A stretch of DNA of 64,000 nucleotides from Neobacillus cucumis (GCF_016908975.1 NZ_JAFBEX010000002.1:248001-312000); one strand, 5' to 3'. Counted from the first letter of the stretch, positions 34,992 to 45,494 are shown. The notes: generated by a model not told the origin, from the letters alone. Translations and numbers: made by a program.

Positions 34992-36434
34992 TTAATAAAC
35001 AACAACCGGCTCATGGGTACTGAGATTATTGTAGACGGTTCTCATAATGCTAGGCGGAGTATTGACACAGCCGTGCGACCCTGATGAAAGATAGGCTTTA
35101 CTACCCCAGTTGCCTCGCCAACTAGCATCGTGGAACCCTTGGCCATCATTTGTAAAAGGAGCCCAATAATCAACATTTACTTGATAAGTAATTTTTCCGT
35201 TTTCTCTGCCCGTTAAGACAGCAGGTGTTTGCTTATAGAGAATATACCACACTCCTGGTGATGTATCATGATGGGTACTATGTGTGCCAGTAACAACATT
35301 CGTTGTGACAACTAATTTCCCGTTTTTGTAAAGCCAAATTCGCTGCTCTGCAATGGAAACTTCAGCATACGTATCGCCAATCCCATTGTTCGTAACCGCT
35401 TGGTATCCATAGCCTTCACCATTCCAGCCATTTCCGTAAATATTAGCGGCGGTAACCGATTTTTCTCCCTTTTCAAAAGCTGCCATTATACCCGGTACTT
35501 CTTTGTCAACATCGATGGCCCAGCCGTAGCCTTTACCTTTAACCGATATCATCGAACCTGAATGGGTCTTGAATGTGAAATCCTTATTTAATGTGGATTG
35601 GGAATTGTTAATTTCAGCGATTTTATTTTTAATATCACCTGCATCATTTAGTGTGATTTTTAGATCTCTAGTAATAGAGGCATTTTTTATTAAGTCGCTG
35701 GCTTTTAACGTAAAAACTTTATCTTGCACCTTATAATCGACGGTCTGCGCAAGGAATTCTTCCATTCTTTTTTGTTCATTTTTTATAATCTCGCTGTTTT
35801 CTTTAATGGGCTGTATGTAGACTGGATTGAGTCGAATTTCACTAACATATTCCTGCTTTTCGTAGTCTTTCAAAAGACCGGCGACATCATACTGCTCTCC
35901 ACTTATGCTGTTAGTGACAACCATTTTACCTTGTTCCAAACGTACCACCGCATCTTGTGGCGCTTTTAAACTCTTATTCATGGCTAACAGCTTTTCTTCC
36001 AACTCTTTTTTCAATGTCTGATTTCGATATTGATCCTGATTGCTAGACATTAATGGATAATCTTTAGCTTTTGAAGAAGGGAGGAAAGTCCACTGGCGCT
36101 TTAATAATTTTTTGATAGCGGGCAGATCCTTATTCGTAAATTCCATTGTGGTATCTTTTCCATCTAAAATTTGTTGATTTCCAACATAGACTTCATTTTT
36201 TAAGACGGTTGTTTTTAATTTTTTTAGTGCCTGATCAGTGGTCATTCCACCGACTTTAATCCCATTAATCTTGATTGCTGAATTGAAGTGGTTTGCCTGA
36301 TAGTAGCTGCCTGCTGCGATGATGAGTGCAAGAATAATGATAATACCTAATGTGATAAATTTCCAGTTTGCGTACCATTTAGCTGAATTTACGCGTTGTT
36401 TCTCCATTTCCTGAACATTGGCTGTACTTCCCAT
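34992..36434 (-). CDS. L,D-transpeptidase with peptidoglycan-binding repeats (YciB-like)
   Basis: A 480-residue protein from ATG 36434, which has GGAGG eight bases upstream (the open frame extends to 36470). It has one membrane helix near residues 24-43 (ITLGIIIILALIIAAGSYY), then two PG_binding_4-type segments, and a YkuD catalytic domain at about 355-480: AEVSIAEQRIWLYKNGKLV, VVTGTHSTHHDTSPG and the active-site SGSHGCVNTPPS. Such enzymes form 3-3 cross-links or anchor proteins in peptidoglycan, outside the membrane. Size and layout match B. subtilis YciB. Monocistronic. Confidence 0.85.
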   Translation of the reverse strand: MGSTANVQEMEKQRVNSAKWYANWKFITLGIIIILALIIAAGSYYQANHFNSAIKINGIKVGGMTTDQALKKLKTTVLKNEVYVGNQQILDGKDTTMEFTNKDLPAIKKLLKRQWTFLPSSKAKDYPLMSSNQDQYRNQTLKKELEEKLLAMNKSLKAPQDAVVRLEQGKMVVTNSISGEQYDVAGLLKDYEKQEYVSEIRLNPVYIQPIKENSEIIKNEQKRMEEFLAQTVDYKVQDKVFTLKASDLIKNASITRDLKITLNDAGDIKNKIAEINNSQSTLNKDFTFKTHSGSMISVKGKGYGWAIDVDKEVPGIMAAFEKGEKSVTAANIYGNGWNGEGYGYQAVTNNGIGDTYAEVSIAEQRIWLYKNGKLVVTTNVVTGTHSTHHDTSPGVWYILYKQTPAVLTGRENGKITYQVNVDYWAPFTNDGQGFHDASWRGNWGSKAYLSSGSHGCVNTPPSIMRTVYNNLSTHEPVVVY

Positions 36435-36747
36435 TATGATTCCTCCCATATCTGTTAATCCAGCTATCAATATCCTAGGGCATTCAACTATAGATTTTGT
36501 GTCGTAGGTTACCGATAAATTATGTAAATTGGTAAATTATACTACTATTCTACAAAATATTAGAATCGAACATTGTCGTTTTGTGTTAATTCAGAAATTT
36601 AATTTTTAAGCTGGATCCCAGCTAACATAGGCTTTTTTCTCCTTCCTTATGAATATCACAAAAATTTCAAAATTAATAAAATCAATTTATGTGATAATAA
36701 AATAGACATCATTGTGAAGAGTTGAGCATATAAAAGGGGGAAAACGA
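36435..36747. other. Divergent intergenic region
   Basis: 313 bp upstream of both the transpeptidase gene and the decayed flavoenzyme. A/T-rich, no recognised motif apart from the AAAAGGGGG ribosome site at 36732-36740. Confidence 0.4.
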
Positions 36748-38713
36748 GTGAAAAGTCATCCAAATTTATTTAATAAAGGATAAATCTGACAGCTAATCCT
36801 AAAGAATCGGATTGTTATGCCTGGAATGGGAACAAACCTGGCAGGTCCGAATGGCGAAATGACAGACCACCAAATCCGTTACTATGAAGAAAGGGCCAAA
36901 GGAGGAACGGGTTTAATTATTACTGAATTTACGACCATTGATTATGAACTGGGAAGGGGAGCTGTTAATCAGTTAAGAATCGATCATGACAGATTTATAA
37001 CGGGTTTCCGCCGTCTTGCAAACGCTGTACATAAATATGGGACCAAAATCTTTGTTCAACTTCATCATGCAGGCAGAGAATCAAATTCCCTTCTGACCGG
37101 AGGGAAGCAGCTTGTCGCTCCAAGCCCGGTCGTCTGTGCTGCGATTGGCGTTGAACCAAAAGAACTAGCCACAGAAGAGGTCAAGGAAATCATCAATAAA
37201 TTCATTGCAGGTGCTTCGTTGCAAAATCGCTGGCATTGATGGAGTGGAATTGCATGGTGCGCATGGATACTTAATTAATCAGTTTCTAAATCCAAACACG
37301 AACCTTCGTACTGATGAATATGGCGGCAGTTTTGAAAATCGAATTAGATTCTTAGCCGAAATCATCAAAGGGATTAAAAAACAATGCGGACAAGATTTCC
37401 CTGTTACCGTCCGGCTTAGTGTGGATGAATTCGAGGAAGGCGGGACAGATGTGCCCTTAAGCTGTGAAATCAGCCGCTATTTGGAGAAGATGAGTGTCGA
37501 CGGGCTGCATGCAAGTGCAGGAAACTATAATACGATGGAAACAGTGATCGAATCACCGTTATTTGAAGAAGGATGGAGAGTCTACTTAGCGGAAGAGCTA
37601 AAAAAAGAAGTGAGTATTCCTGTCATTACGGTTGGCAATATACGAGAGCCGCAATTTGTGGAAACCATTTTAGCAGAAGGAAAAGCAGACTTTGTTACAA
37701 TTGGAAGAGGACATATCGCAGATCCTGATTGGGTGCGCAAAGTGGCAGAAGGACGCGAGAAAGAAATCAGGATGTGTATTTCTTGCCTGCACTGTGCCTA
37801 TTCAAAGGGCCATATAGAATGCTCCATTAATGTAAGGGCTGGACGGGAACTTGAATTTTTGGAAATGCAGACCATTGATGAAAAACGGCGTGTTGTGATC
37901 ATTGGCGGAGGGCCTGGGGGAATGGAAGCTGCAAAAGTACTTAGGATTAAAGGGTATGATGTAAAACTATTTGAGAAAAAAGACCAGCTTTGTGGCCACC
38001 TGAACTTAGTAACTGATCCCGTCTATAAAAAGAAAATGAAGAGATATGTTCATTACCTTTGCCATGAAATGGAACGCTTAAACGTTGATATTAGATTAAA
38101 TACAGAGGCTTTAGTTGAACAAGCCAAATCCTTGAATCCATATGCAGTTTTGTTAGCAACAGGAGAGACCCCGCTAGAACCCGATATCAAGGGATATGCA
38201 CTTCCGAATGTTTGTAACTATCGAGATATTAAACTTAAAAACAACCCTTTCCATGGCAAGAGAATTGCTGTGTTAGGAAGCGGAATGGTTTTTCATAGTA
38301 CGGTCCGCAGACTTTCTGAACAAGGCAATGATGTCACCCTAGTTGAAGTACCGACGAAATCGGGTTCGAAAATTAGTCCTGCCACAAGAGCAAAGCTATT
38401 GGAAAAGTTAAAACATGAAAATATCAACATTATTACCGTGCAAACAGTCAGGGAAATTCTGCCGAATGGCGTGATGGTAGAAATCAAAGAAACTGGGGAA
38501 TTGGTTGAAATAGAAGTGGACCAGGTTGTTATTGCCATGGGCGTACAAGCATATAATCCATTGGAAGAACCATTACGAAGAGAGATGGGCAATGTTTTTG
38601 TCATCGGAGATGCAGCAGGACATATATCCCTTGCTGATGCTGCCAGAGGCGGATTCGAAAACGCATTTGTGCTTGAATCACTTGTGAACAACCATGTTTT
38701 AGCAACAGTCTAG
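36748..38713 (+). pseudogene. Broken NADH:flavin oxidoreductase / 2,4-dienoyl-CoA reductase-like gene
   Basis: From GTG 36748 the frame reads VKSHPNLFNKG, stop, I, stop, QLILKNRIVMPGMGTNLAG, i.e. an Old-Yellow-Enzyme start with two nonsense codons (TAA 36781, TGA 36787). The barrel continues (VQLHHAGRES) to about 37215, where a one-base shift moves the frame into CKIAGIDGVELHGAHGYLINQFLNP. The rest is intact: iron-sulfur cysteines CISCLHCAYSKGHIEC, then FAD/NAD domain VVIIGGGPGGMEAAKVLR, and a second Rossmann motif VLGSGMVFH. An intact protein would be about 650 residues (FadH-like). Three separate lesions make it a pseudogene unless they are sequencing errors. Confidence 0.85.
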
Positions 38714-38777
38714 AAGCGCTGTCATTAAGCCGAATCCTTTCGACTAAATTAGTAACAACTTTAAGAATATAAGTAAA

Positions 38778-38818
38778 CTGGTGATTACCTTAATAAAAGG
38801 GAATCACCTTTCTTATTT
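38778..38818 (+). terminator. Terminator
   Basis: GGTGATTACC paired with GGGAATCACC, followed by TTTCTTATTTA. Confidence 0.65.
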
Positions 38819-39060
38819 ATAGCTGGTGTGTAATTGCTAAAGGTTTTATAGTTTGGATACTACGATATTAAATCCAATTCTATATATATTTGGCGATTGC
38901 CAAAGGAAGTTAGAAGAAGGTTTTTAAAAAAGACTCGAAGAATAATAATCTAGAAAATTATTTTTTACCAGAATGATGGTTCAACCAAAAAGTAAAAAGG
39001 TAAACTTAAATTTTTAAAATTGTTTTGATGAAAAATATGAACCAAGTGAAGGAGAACCAG
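38819..39060. other. Intergenic region upstream of the TPR/C39 gene
   Basis: 242 bp, AT-rich. AAGGAG at 39049-39054 serves ATG 39061. An upstream TTG/ATG in frame (39025/39028) lacks a ribosome site. No other signal. Confidence 0.4.
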
Positions 39061-42000
39061 ATGATAAAAAATACGTTCATAGATTTACTTGAGAACCAAA
39101 ATTATCAGAAAGCGCTTGAACTCTTTCTAGAGCAATTTCAAAATTATATAAAACAATATAAATCAACATCAATCAGAAACCTTATACATCAACCGGAAGA
39201 GAATTTAAAAGATTTGCTTATGATGATGGATCTGGCCCTAATGGACCAGTGGAGCCGAATCCTTGTGAGGAAGAGATACAGAAAACAAAAGTCTCCATTA
39301 ACAACCATCTGGTATGCTGAGGAATTGATTGCGGAACACAAGCTAATTGAGGCAGAAGAGCTGTTAAAGGAGCTGGAAAAGGAGGACCTATCCTCTGAAT
39401 TAGCTGAAAAGCTGTATTTCAATCTGGCAGATGCATTGATCAACATGCAGCGCTTTCGAGAAGCCTTTGTCTATATGGAAAAGTGTGAATCGGCATCTAA
39501 GGACAGCACGAATTCGAGATGGGCCTATTTTTATCTTCATAAAGGAGAATGGGACACAGCCCTCGAGTTTCTCGAAAAAGGCAAAAAGGACCAAAGGGAT
39601 GGGGTCATTTCTTATGTCCTTCTTGTCCAACAATACTCGATGCAGGGAGAAATGGTGAAAGCAGAGAGTGTTTTAGAGGAGGGTTTAAAGGAGCATCCCT
39701 ATTATCCAAAGCTTTTAGTGGAGAAAATAAGGTTTCATTACAAGCAGAAGCAGTGGAATACTATGAGAGAATCTATTACTCAGTTAGCAAGTATTTCTCC
39801 TTATCATGGGTATCAGAAAATGTTCTCTTTCTTCGAAGCGGAAGCCTATTATCAGGAAGAAAGGCTTGACCTGCTTCAGCAGCATCTTGCTTCACATCCT
39901 GGACTCACACAACAAACGCATTACAAGCATTTCAACGGAGAAAAAAATAAACCTGTCAAAAAAATGAATTACAAACCCGTCATTCAAAAATATAATTTTT
40001 GCGTACCAGCTTGCGTTCAAATGGCTTTGAGCATGTTTTTACATGAAATTAGCCAGGAGGAAATAGCGGCTTCAATCTTTGACGTAGCTGGATCAAAGAT
40101 TTCCAAGGCAATCGGCTATCTTGAAGAAAAGGGATATGGCTGCCGTCTCTTTTTGGGAAATGAGGAGAAGTTTAAAAGATTGGTCGACTTAGATGTTGCA
40201 GTGATGGTGACGATCGATTATCTTATATCCTCCCATGTTCAAATGGTAACAGGGTATGATGATAATTTACAGGTGTTTCATATTCAAGATCCGAATTTTA
40301 GAGGACTTCACCAGCTGGAATATCAGAACTTTGATCAAGAGTTCGGCAATAACTTTGCATTATCAGTGGCGATTGTTCCTTCTAGTGAAGCAGAGAAGCT
40401 TGATTTCCTTATTCCAGACGAGCATGAAAGGATGAAAAAGCTGTTGCTGCTTACGGAGGAATGTGACCATCCACTTGAACTCGACGATCTTACGTTTTTA
40501 CAAGAACATGCTGAAAATCCCGTTGTAGCAGTCTACTCAGTCAAATATTTGGCAAGTAATCTGGATGAAGAGCTTCTAGAGAAGTTTGTAGCAGTAACTG
40601 AGCGTCATATGACTAACTCCCATTATCGAAATCTGACCATTGCCATGGCCTATGCAGCTGTTAAGAAGGAGGAGCCTGCTTTTCAATTCCTTGAGAAGGG
40701 GAGCAAAAATGATCCTGCTTATCATTATCTGAAGGGTAGATTATCTTATTATAAAGGTGATTATCTTGCGGCTTCCGATGAATTTAAGAAAGGAATCAAG
40801 CTGGAACCAGATGATTATATCCTCTGGTCGTATCTGGCACTCTCAACCTCCAACCATGGTGAAATTAGAGACGCATTAACACTATCAATTATTGCGCTGG
40901 ACATTAATGACCGTGATGTTTTTCCATTAACTAATCATGGAATGATTTTATTTGATAATGAACAATACGAGGAATCAAGGAATGTCTTTACCACCTCTCT
41001 AAAAATGAACAAAAGAAATGCTCATCTTTGGTATGAAAGGGCCCTCTGTGATAGACGGCTTGGCCGCTTCCATAAGGCGGAAAGAGGATTCAAAGTCGCA
41101 ATTGACTTGGACCCAGATGTTCCTCTGCCATATCGTGAATTGGCAAATCTCTATGAGTTTGCCTATGAAGATCGCAAAAGGGCAGAAGATGCTTTGAAAA
41201 AAGGACTTACTAAAACAGATGAATCTTACCCCCTGCTCATGGAACTTGGCGAGTTTTACGAAAGGGTACAGAATTATGATCGAGCAAGAACCTATTATTC
41301 AAAAGCAGCAGAAAAGACACCTGAGGAGCCAGATGCGTTTCTTTCGCTTGGAGCATTACTAAGGGAAGAAGGAAAAATCACTGAGTTTTTCTCCTATATG
41401 AACAGCCTTTATAATCAATTTAAGGATCATCATGAATTTTTGATTAACAGTGGAAAGATTATGTGGGAAACAGCGACAGAAAGGGAAATGGATGAAACGT
41501 ATTTTTTGCAAGCCCTATCTTACATGGAACTTGGGATAAAGAGGACGACTTCCAATCTGATGGAGGCATTGGAATTGTACACAGGTCTTATCGAAGACAC
41601 ACCATTTTACAGGAGAGGAATTACATTTCTTGAAGGTGAGCGTGATCATAGAGAGAATGATCTTCTGTTTCTCTGCTATATTGGCTGTTTGTATGAACAG
41701 AATGGGTATTTGAACAAGGCGAAAAGTTATCATGAACATGCTCTGACTTTAAAAGAAGATATCTTGCCACTATTTAGGCTCGGTGAGATTTATTTTAAAA
41801 ACGAAGAATATAAGAAAGCAAGAGAATATTTTCAAAAAGTGATTAAACTTGATCCTTATCATGAACAGGCAATGTTGAATTTAGCCAATATTGCAGGCCA
41901 GGCAGAGAACAAGGCAGAAGAGCTGCATTACTTAATGGAAGCCTTCTGTCTTAATCCTTATTGCATTTCGGTTGAAGCGGCAATCGGGTTGATGGACCAA

Positions 42001-43311
42001 CCTTCCATGCTGGAGGACTTTTTGGAGAGGTTCAGGGAGTTAGAACTCGGCAAGAAAAAATATGACCGGGCGTTTTTATACGACTCCATGGCATATATTT
42101 ATGGAAAGCTTGGTGACATAAAAGAAGAAGAGGCCTATTTAACAAAGGCACTGGAGTATTCACCAGAATTGCCGCAGCTTTTACTTCATCAGGCTAAGAT
42201 TTTCCTAAAGAAAGGTGATCTAAAAAGAGCCAAACAAAAATGCCTGCCCGTCATTCAGGAAGACTTCCATACGAGGGAATGGTATGAAACACTTATCGAG
42301 ATCTATTCGAAGTCCAAGTCTATAGCTAAACTCGAAGATGATTTGAAAAAACTAAAGCTGACTGATAATGAAAAAAGTATTGTCTTTATGAATAGTGCGG
42401 CAGCTTATGAAAACATGGTAGTCAATTTAGTTGAAGATAGCACCGTCCAACAGCGTAAGAACTTATTTAAAAGACTGACAGGTTTTACTAAACTTAGTTA
42501 CCATATGGGGTTACTTATCAGCTTTTACGAAACTGCCTTGAAATTAGATCCTGAAAATAGTTTAGCAGCTGCTTGGTTTTCTGATTTTTACCTGCGAATA
42601 TACCTTCCAGATGATTCCATAAAGGTGTTAGAGCAAGCGCTAGAATCACATTGGGATACTGATTTGGCCTATAAACTTGCGACCCTTTATGTGAATGAAA
42701 GTGTAGAAATGAGTGAGCAGAAACAGTTGAAGAACTTAGCCAAGGCCAAACGTTTAATGGAAACTCTTGCGGAAGAGTTCGATGAGCCGGAGTATATGAA
42801 TTTACTTGGTTATATCTTATTTTTACAGGGAAGGTTGGAGGAAGCTAAGGCTGTTTATCTTCAATGTCTGGACATTGAGCCTAGTGTTGATAAAGGGTAT
42901 TATTATCTTGGGAAAGTTTATGTTGCGCTCGAAAACTATCCTGAAGCGGAGTTGGCTATGAAAAAAGCCCTGGAGGTTCAACCAGATGATCCAAATGCCC
43001 TCAACGAACTAGCTATCATTTATCGATTACAGGAACGTGTTGAGGAAGCACTGCAATGGATCGATCATGCTTTGGAGCTTCATGGTCAGGATTTATACTT
43101 TGGATACAACAGAGCCTGCTACCTTTCTTTGCTGGGCCGATTTGAAGAATCAGCAAAGCAGCTAAGTGAAGTCTTCGAATTGGATGAGGAAGGTGTTTTT
43201 CTAGAAATGTCAGAGGATGATAGTGATCTTCTTCCTCTTAAGAATTCCGGTTTATTTCCTTTAGAAGAAATGCTAAATTTAACGCTAAATAAACGGTTTT
43301 TGTTATTCTAA
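39061..43311 (+). CDS. Giant TPR-repeat protein with embedded C39-like cysteine peptidase domain
   Basis: A 1416-residue protein without signal peptide or membrane segment. Residues 1-290 are helical TPR-like. A papain-type C39_2 domain at about 300-445 has catalytic Cys314 (NFCVPACVQMAL), His392 (ISSHVQMVTGYDDN) and the QDPN segment (about 402-405), so the triad appears intact. From about 480 to the end there are over 15 further TPR-like units (for example YLKGRLSYYKGDYLAASDEF; ALEVQPDDPNALNELAIIYR). C39 domains usually cleave after a double glycine, but this cytoplasmic TPR scaffold has no transporter partner. It may be a protease or binding hub; the function is not known. Single gene. Confidence 0.8.
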   Translation: MIKNTFIDLLENQNYQKALELFLEQFQNYIKQYKSTSIRNLIHQPEENLKDLLMMMDLALMDQWSRILVRKRYRKQKSPLTTIWYAEELIAEHKLIEAEELLKELEKEDLSSELAEKLYFNLADALINMQRFREAFVYMEKCESASKDSTNSRWAYFYLHKGEWDTALEFLEKGKKDQRDGVISYVLLVQQYSMQGEMVKAESVLEEGLKEHPYYPKLLVEKIRFHYKQKQWNTMRESITQLASISPYHGYQKMFSFFEAEAYYQEERLDLLQQHLASHPGLTQQTHYKHFNGEKNKPVKKMNYKPVIQKYNFCVPACVQMALSMFLHEISQEEIAASIFDVAGSKISKAIGYLEEKGYGCRLFLGNEEKFKRLVDLDVAVMVTIDYLISSHVQMVTGYDDNLQVFHIQDPNFRGLHQLEYQNFDQEFGNNFALSVAIVPSSEAEKLDFLIPDEHERMKKLLLLTEECDHPLELDDLTFLQEHAENPVVAVYSVKYLASNLDEELLEKFVAVTERHMTNSHYRNLTIAMAYAAVKKEEPAFQFLEKGSKNDPAYHYLKGRLSYYKGDYLAASDEFKKGIKLEPDDYILWSYLALSTSNHGEIRDALTLSIIALDINDRDVFPLTNHGMILFDNEQYEESRNVFTTSLKMNKRNAHLWYERALCDRRLGRFHKAERGFKVAIDLDPDVPLPYRELANLYEFAYEDRKRAEDALKKGLTKTDESYPLLMELGEFYERVQNYDRARTYYSKAAEKTPEEPDAFLSLGALLREEGKITEFFSYMNSLYNQFKDHHEFLINSGKIMWETATEREMDETYFLQALSYMELGIKRTTSNLMEALELYTGLIEDTPFYRRGITFLEGERDHRENDLLFLCYIGCLYEQNGYLNKAKSYHEHALTLKEDILPLFRLGEIYFKNEEYKKAREYFQKVIKLDPYHEQAMLNLANIAGQAENKAEELHYLMEAFCLNPYCISVEAAIGLMDQPSMLEDFLERFRELELGKKKYDRAFLYDSMAYIYGKLGDIKEEEAYLTKALEYSPELPQLLLHQAKIFLKKGDLKRAKQKCLPVIQEDFHTREWYETLIEIYSKSKSIAKLEDDLKKLKLTDNEKSIVFMNSAAAYENMVVNLVEDSTVQQRKNLFKRLTGFTKLSYHMGLLISFYETALKLDPENSLAAAWFSDFYLRIYLPDDSIKVLEQALESHWDTDLAYKLATLYVNESVEMSEQKQLKNLAKAKRLMETLAEEFDEPEYMNLLGYILFLQGRLEEAKAVYLQCLDIEPSVDKGYYYLGKVYVALENYPEAELAMKKALEVQPDDPNALNELAIIYRLQERVEEALQWIDHALELHGQDLYFGYNRACYLSLLGRFEESAKQLSEVFELDEEGVFLEMSEDDSDLLPLKNSGLFPLEEMLNLTLNKRFLLF

Positions 43312-43462
43312 TAGAATGCTTTTTAAAATTATTATCCTGCCACATAAGGCTTACAAATTCACCTACTTGCATTCTTCAGCTCTATGTTTCAATAATCCTT
43401 GTATCAATATTTCGTTAAGGAACTAACAGTGTTTTACAAAACAATTTGTCCTTCTTCAATAA

Positions 43463-43497
43463 CATAAAGAGCCCAGGTTAAAACTGGGCTCTTGCCG
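43463..43497 (-). terminator. Terminator of the DAHP-synthase gene
   Basis: AAGAGCCCAG paired with CTGGGCTCTT, on the minus strand followed by TATGTTATT. Confidence 0.7.
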
Positions 43498-43510
43498 TAA
43501 ATATTATTTG

Positions 43511-44542
43511 TTATTTAACTTCTGTTTTATAAATTTCATGAATAAGTTCTTCTGTCTTTTCCCATCCAAGACAAGGATCTGTAATTGATTTACCAAAAAC
43601 TACTGGTTCGTCTTGACGGCCTTCTTCAAGATAAGATTCAATCATAAATCCGCGAACATATTTCCTAATTTTTTCATTCCATTCACGATTAATCAAAGTT
43701 TGGCGAACGATACGAATTTGTTCTAAATATTGTTTACCAGAGTTATCATGATTCGTATCAATTATGATAAATGGATTTTTAAGATGCATTTTTTCGTAGA
43801 TTTTGATTGCATCTAGTAAATTATCTGTATAATAATTTGGTATATTTTTTCCGTATGCATTTAACGCTCCACGTAAAATTGCATGTGCAAGAGGATTACC
43901 TTCAGTTTCTACTTCAGCATGATTAAATAGAAAATTTTGTGCATTTTGAGCAGCATAGATACCATTAAACATTACGTTCAAATTACCTGAAGTTGGATTT
44001 TTCATGCCTGTTGGTACATCAATACCACTTGCAACAAATCGATGTTGTTGATCTTCTACACTTCGTGCCCCAACTGCGATGTAGCTTACCAGATCATCAA
44101 TCAAAGGAAGATTTTCTGGATATAGCATTTCATCTGCTGTTGTCAAACCAGTCTCAGTAATTACTTTATAATGTAATTCACGAACAGCCTTGATACCGTT
44201 AATCAAGCTAGGATTACCTTTGGAATCTGGCTGATGAATTAAGCCTTTATATCCATCACCATTGGTACGAGGTTTAGCCGTATATACCCTCATTACAATA
44301 AAAATCTTATCCTTAACTTCTTCTCGTAATTTTGCTAAGCGACGAGCATATTCAAGAACAGCTTCTTCATTATCAGATGAACAAGGACCAATTACCAAAA
44401 GCAAGCGATCATCTTCACCTTTAATAATTGCTTCAAGTTCATTATCACGTTCCTTTTTAAGTTTTAACGCTTCTCCTGATAATTTGCCAAGCTCTTTTAT
44501 TTCTTCAATATTGATTTTAGGGCTTATTTCTTTAAATGCCAT
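43511..44542 (-). CDS. aroG: DAHP synthase, class I (AroF/G/H type)
   Basis: A 343-residue enzyme from ATG 44542 (GGGAG ten bases upstream; TTG 44551 is too close). The family motifs are clear: LLLVIGPCSSDNEEAVLEYA, RVYTAKPRTNGDGYKGL, AVGARSVEDQQHRFVASG, GMKNPTSGNLNVM, IIDTNHDNSGKQ and GFMIESYLEEGRQ. It condenses phosphoenolpyruvate and erythrose 4-phosphate, the first step to aromatic amino acids. This is the E. coli-like type, whereas B. subtilis uses the AroA/chorismate-mutase fusion type. It is isolated from other aro genes and has an IS remnant just upstream, so acquisition by transfer is possible. Confidence 0.92.
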   Translation of the reverse strand: MAFKEISPKINIEEIKELGKLSGEALKLKKERDNELEAIIKGEDDRLLLVIGPCSSDNEEAVLEYARRLAKLREEVKDKIFIVMRVYTAKPRTNGDGYKGLIHQPDSKGNPSLINGIKAVRELHYKVITETGLTTADEMLYPENLPLIDDLVSYIAVGARSVEDQQHRFVASGIDVPTGMKNPTSGNLNVMFNGIYAAQNAQNFLFNHAEVETEGNPLAHAILRGALNAYGKNIPNYYTDNLLDAIKIYEKMHLKNPFIIIDTNHDNSGKQYLEQIRIVRQTLINREWNEKIRKYVRGFMIESYLEEGRQDEPVVFGKSITDPCLGWEKTEELIHEIYKTEVK

Positions 44543-44608
44543 AATATTCAAACTCCCTTTTTTTATTTATACTCCTCAAAAAGAGGCTATATAATATTTA
44601 ACTAGATA

Positions 44609-44675
44609 TTAAGTAACGTGTTTACGACTTTGACAATTCTTAAACTTCTTACCACATCTGCATGGACATGGGTAC
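44609..44675 (-). pseudogene. C-terminal SEC-C motif fragment
   Basis: The minus strand reads TYPCPCRCGKKFKNCQSRKH and a stop: the metal-binding SEC-C tail (family PCPCGSGKKYKNCC), last Cys pair reduced to one. It is directly joined in another frame to the transposase remnant, so it is the end of a lost gene. Confidence 0.7.
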
Positions 44676-44818
44676 GTCTATTTTAAATTGTGCAGGGGAA
44701 TTTGTATACCTTAATTTTAAACCATCTGGACCATACTCATTATAAAGGGCTACCCATTTTACTATGGATTTATGATCAGTACCTATTTGTCTTACTATAT
44801 CCCTATAGGATTCTTTTA
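44676..44818 (-). pseudogene. Helix-turn-helix transposase remnant (IS3-type OrfA)
   Basis: The minus strand reads SYRDIVRQIGTDHKSIVKWV and ALYNEYGPDGLKLRYTN, then AQFKIDV, the N-terminal helix-turn-helix of IS150/IS3-like OrfA. Neither the true start nor the rest of the element exists. The left edge abuts the SEC-C fragment. Confidence 0.65.
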
Positions 44819-45166
44819 TTGGAAGATGGCGAAAAATCAATATCTTTGGAATTCTAAAACATCTATAAAAAGTGTCTTCATAAAATAGAAGGCTAGTCAA
44901 TAAAAAGCTGCCCAATTTTTTAACAGATTAACTTCATAGACTAGTCTATTATTTATAAATTATTCATTTTACTCTAATAAAGAGTGTTAAAGCTATAAGT
45001 CATCATTTCCTGATTATCTATGACAGTTGTTTTTTTTTAATGTCCTGTTGCATTCATTTTTATTGCAAAATAAGATTGTGAAGAAGTTTACTTAAACTTG
45101 GTAAGCACCTTTCACTTACAAAAGAATAACTTGAAAAATGACTTAAATTACAGGGGAGATAGGTAA
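44819..45166. other. Intergenic region without recognisable gene
   Basis: 348 bp, strongly AT-rich, probably partly derived from the lost insertion element. No terminal repeats found. Confidence 0.35.
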
Positions 45167-45289
45167 ATGGAGAGAATGAAAATAAAAAGAATTGCAGTCG
45201 ATTCCATCCTTTATACTGACGTTGACGATTGTGAAACAGACGACGAATCAGATGATTGGGATATTCAATTTGAAGGAAGTGACAGTTAA
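45167..45289 (+). CDS. Small acidic protein, 40 residues
   Basis: ATG 45167 follows GGGGAGAT. It starts MERMKIKRIAVDSILYTDVD, and the second half is very acidic (DDCETDDESDDWDIQFEGSD). I do not recognise it. The strong ribosome site and biased composition support a real small gene; ATG 45176 is an alternative start. Confidence 0.45.
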   Translation: MERMKIKRIAVDSILYTDVDDCETDDESDDWDIQFEGSDS

Positions 45290-45460
45290 ATATTAATGGA
45301 TAATGCTTTTAAATTTGAAAGTCGCAAATAATGTACAACAAATTTTTAAATTTAAATTACATGAAAACACGAATTAAAAAATATTCAAGAGCATTCTTTC
45401 GAGGGTGCATTTTTAATGCGAAAACTTGTTCGTCCCACATTTATAGGAAGATACTGACTA

Positions 45461-45494
45461 AACAAAAAGCCCTTCTCAATCGAGAGGGGCTTAT
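45461..45494 (-). terminator. Terminator of the 95-residue membrane protein gene
   Basis: AAGCCCCTCTC paired with GAGAAGGGCTT, minus-strand tail TTTGTTTAG. Confidence 0.75.
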
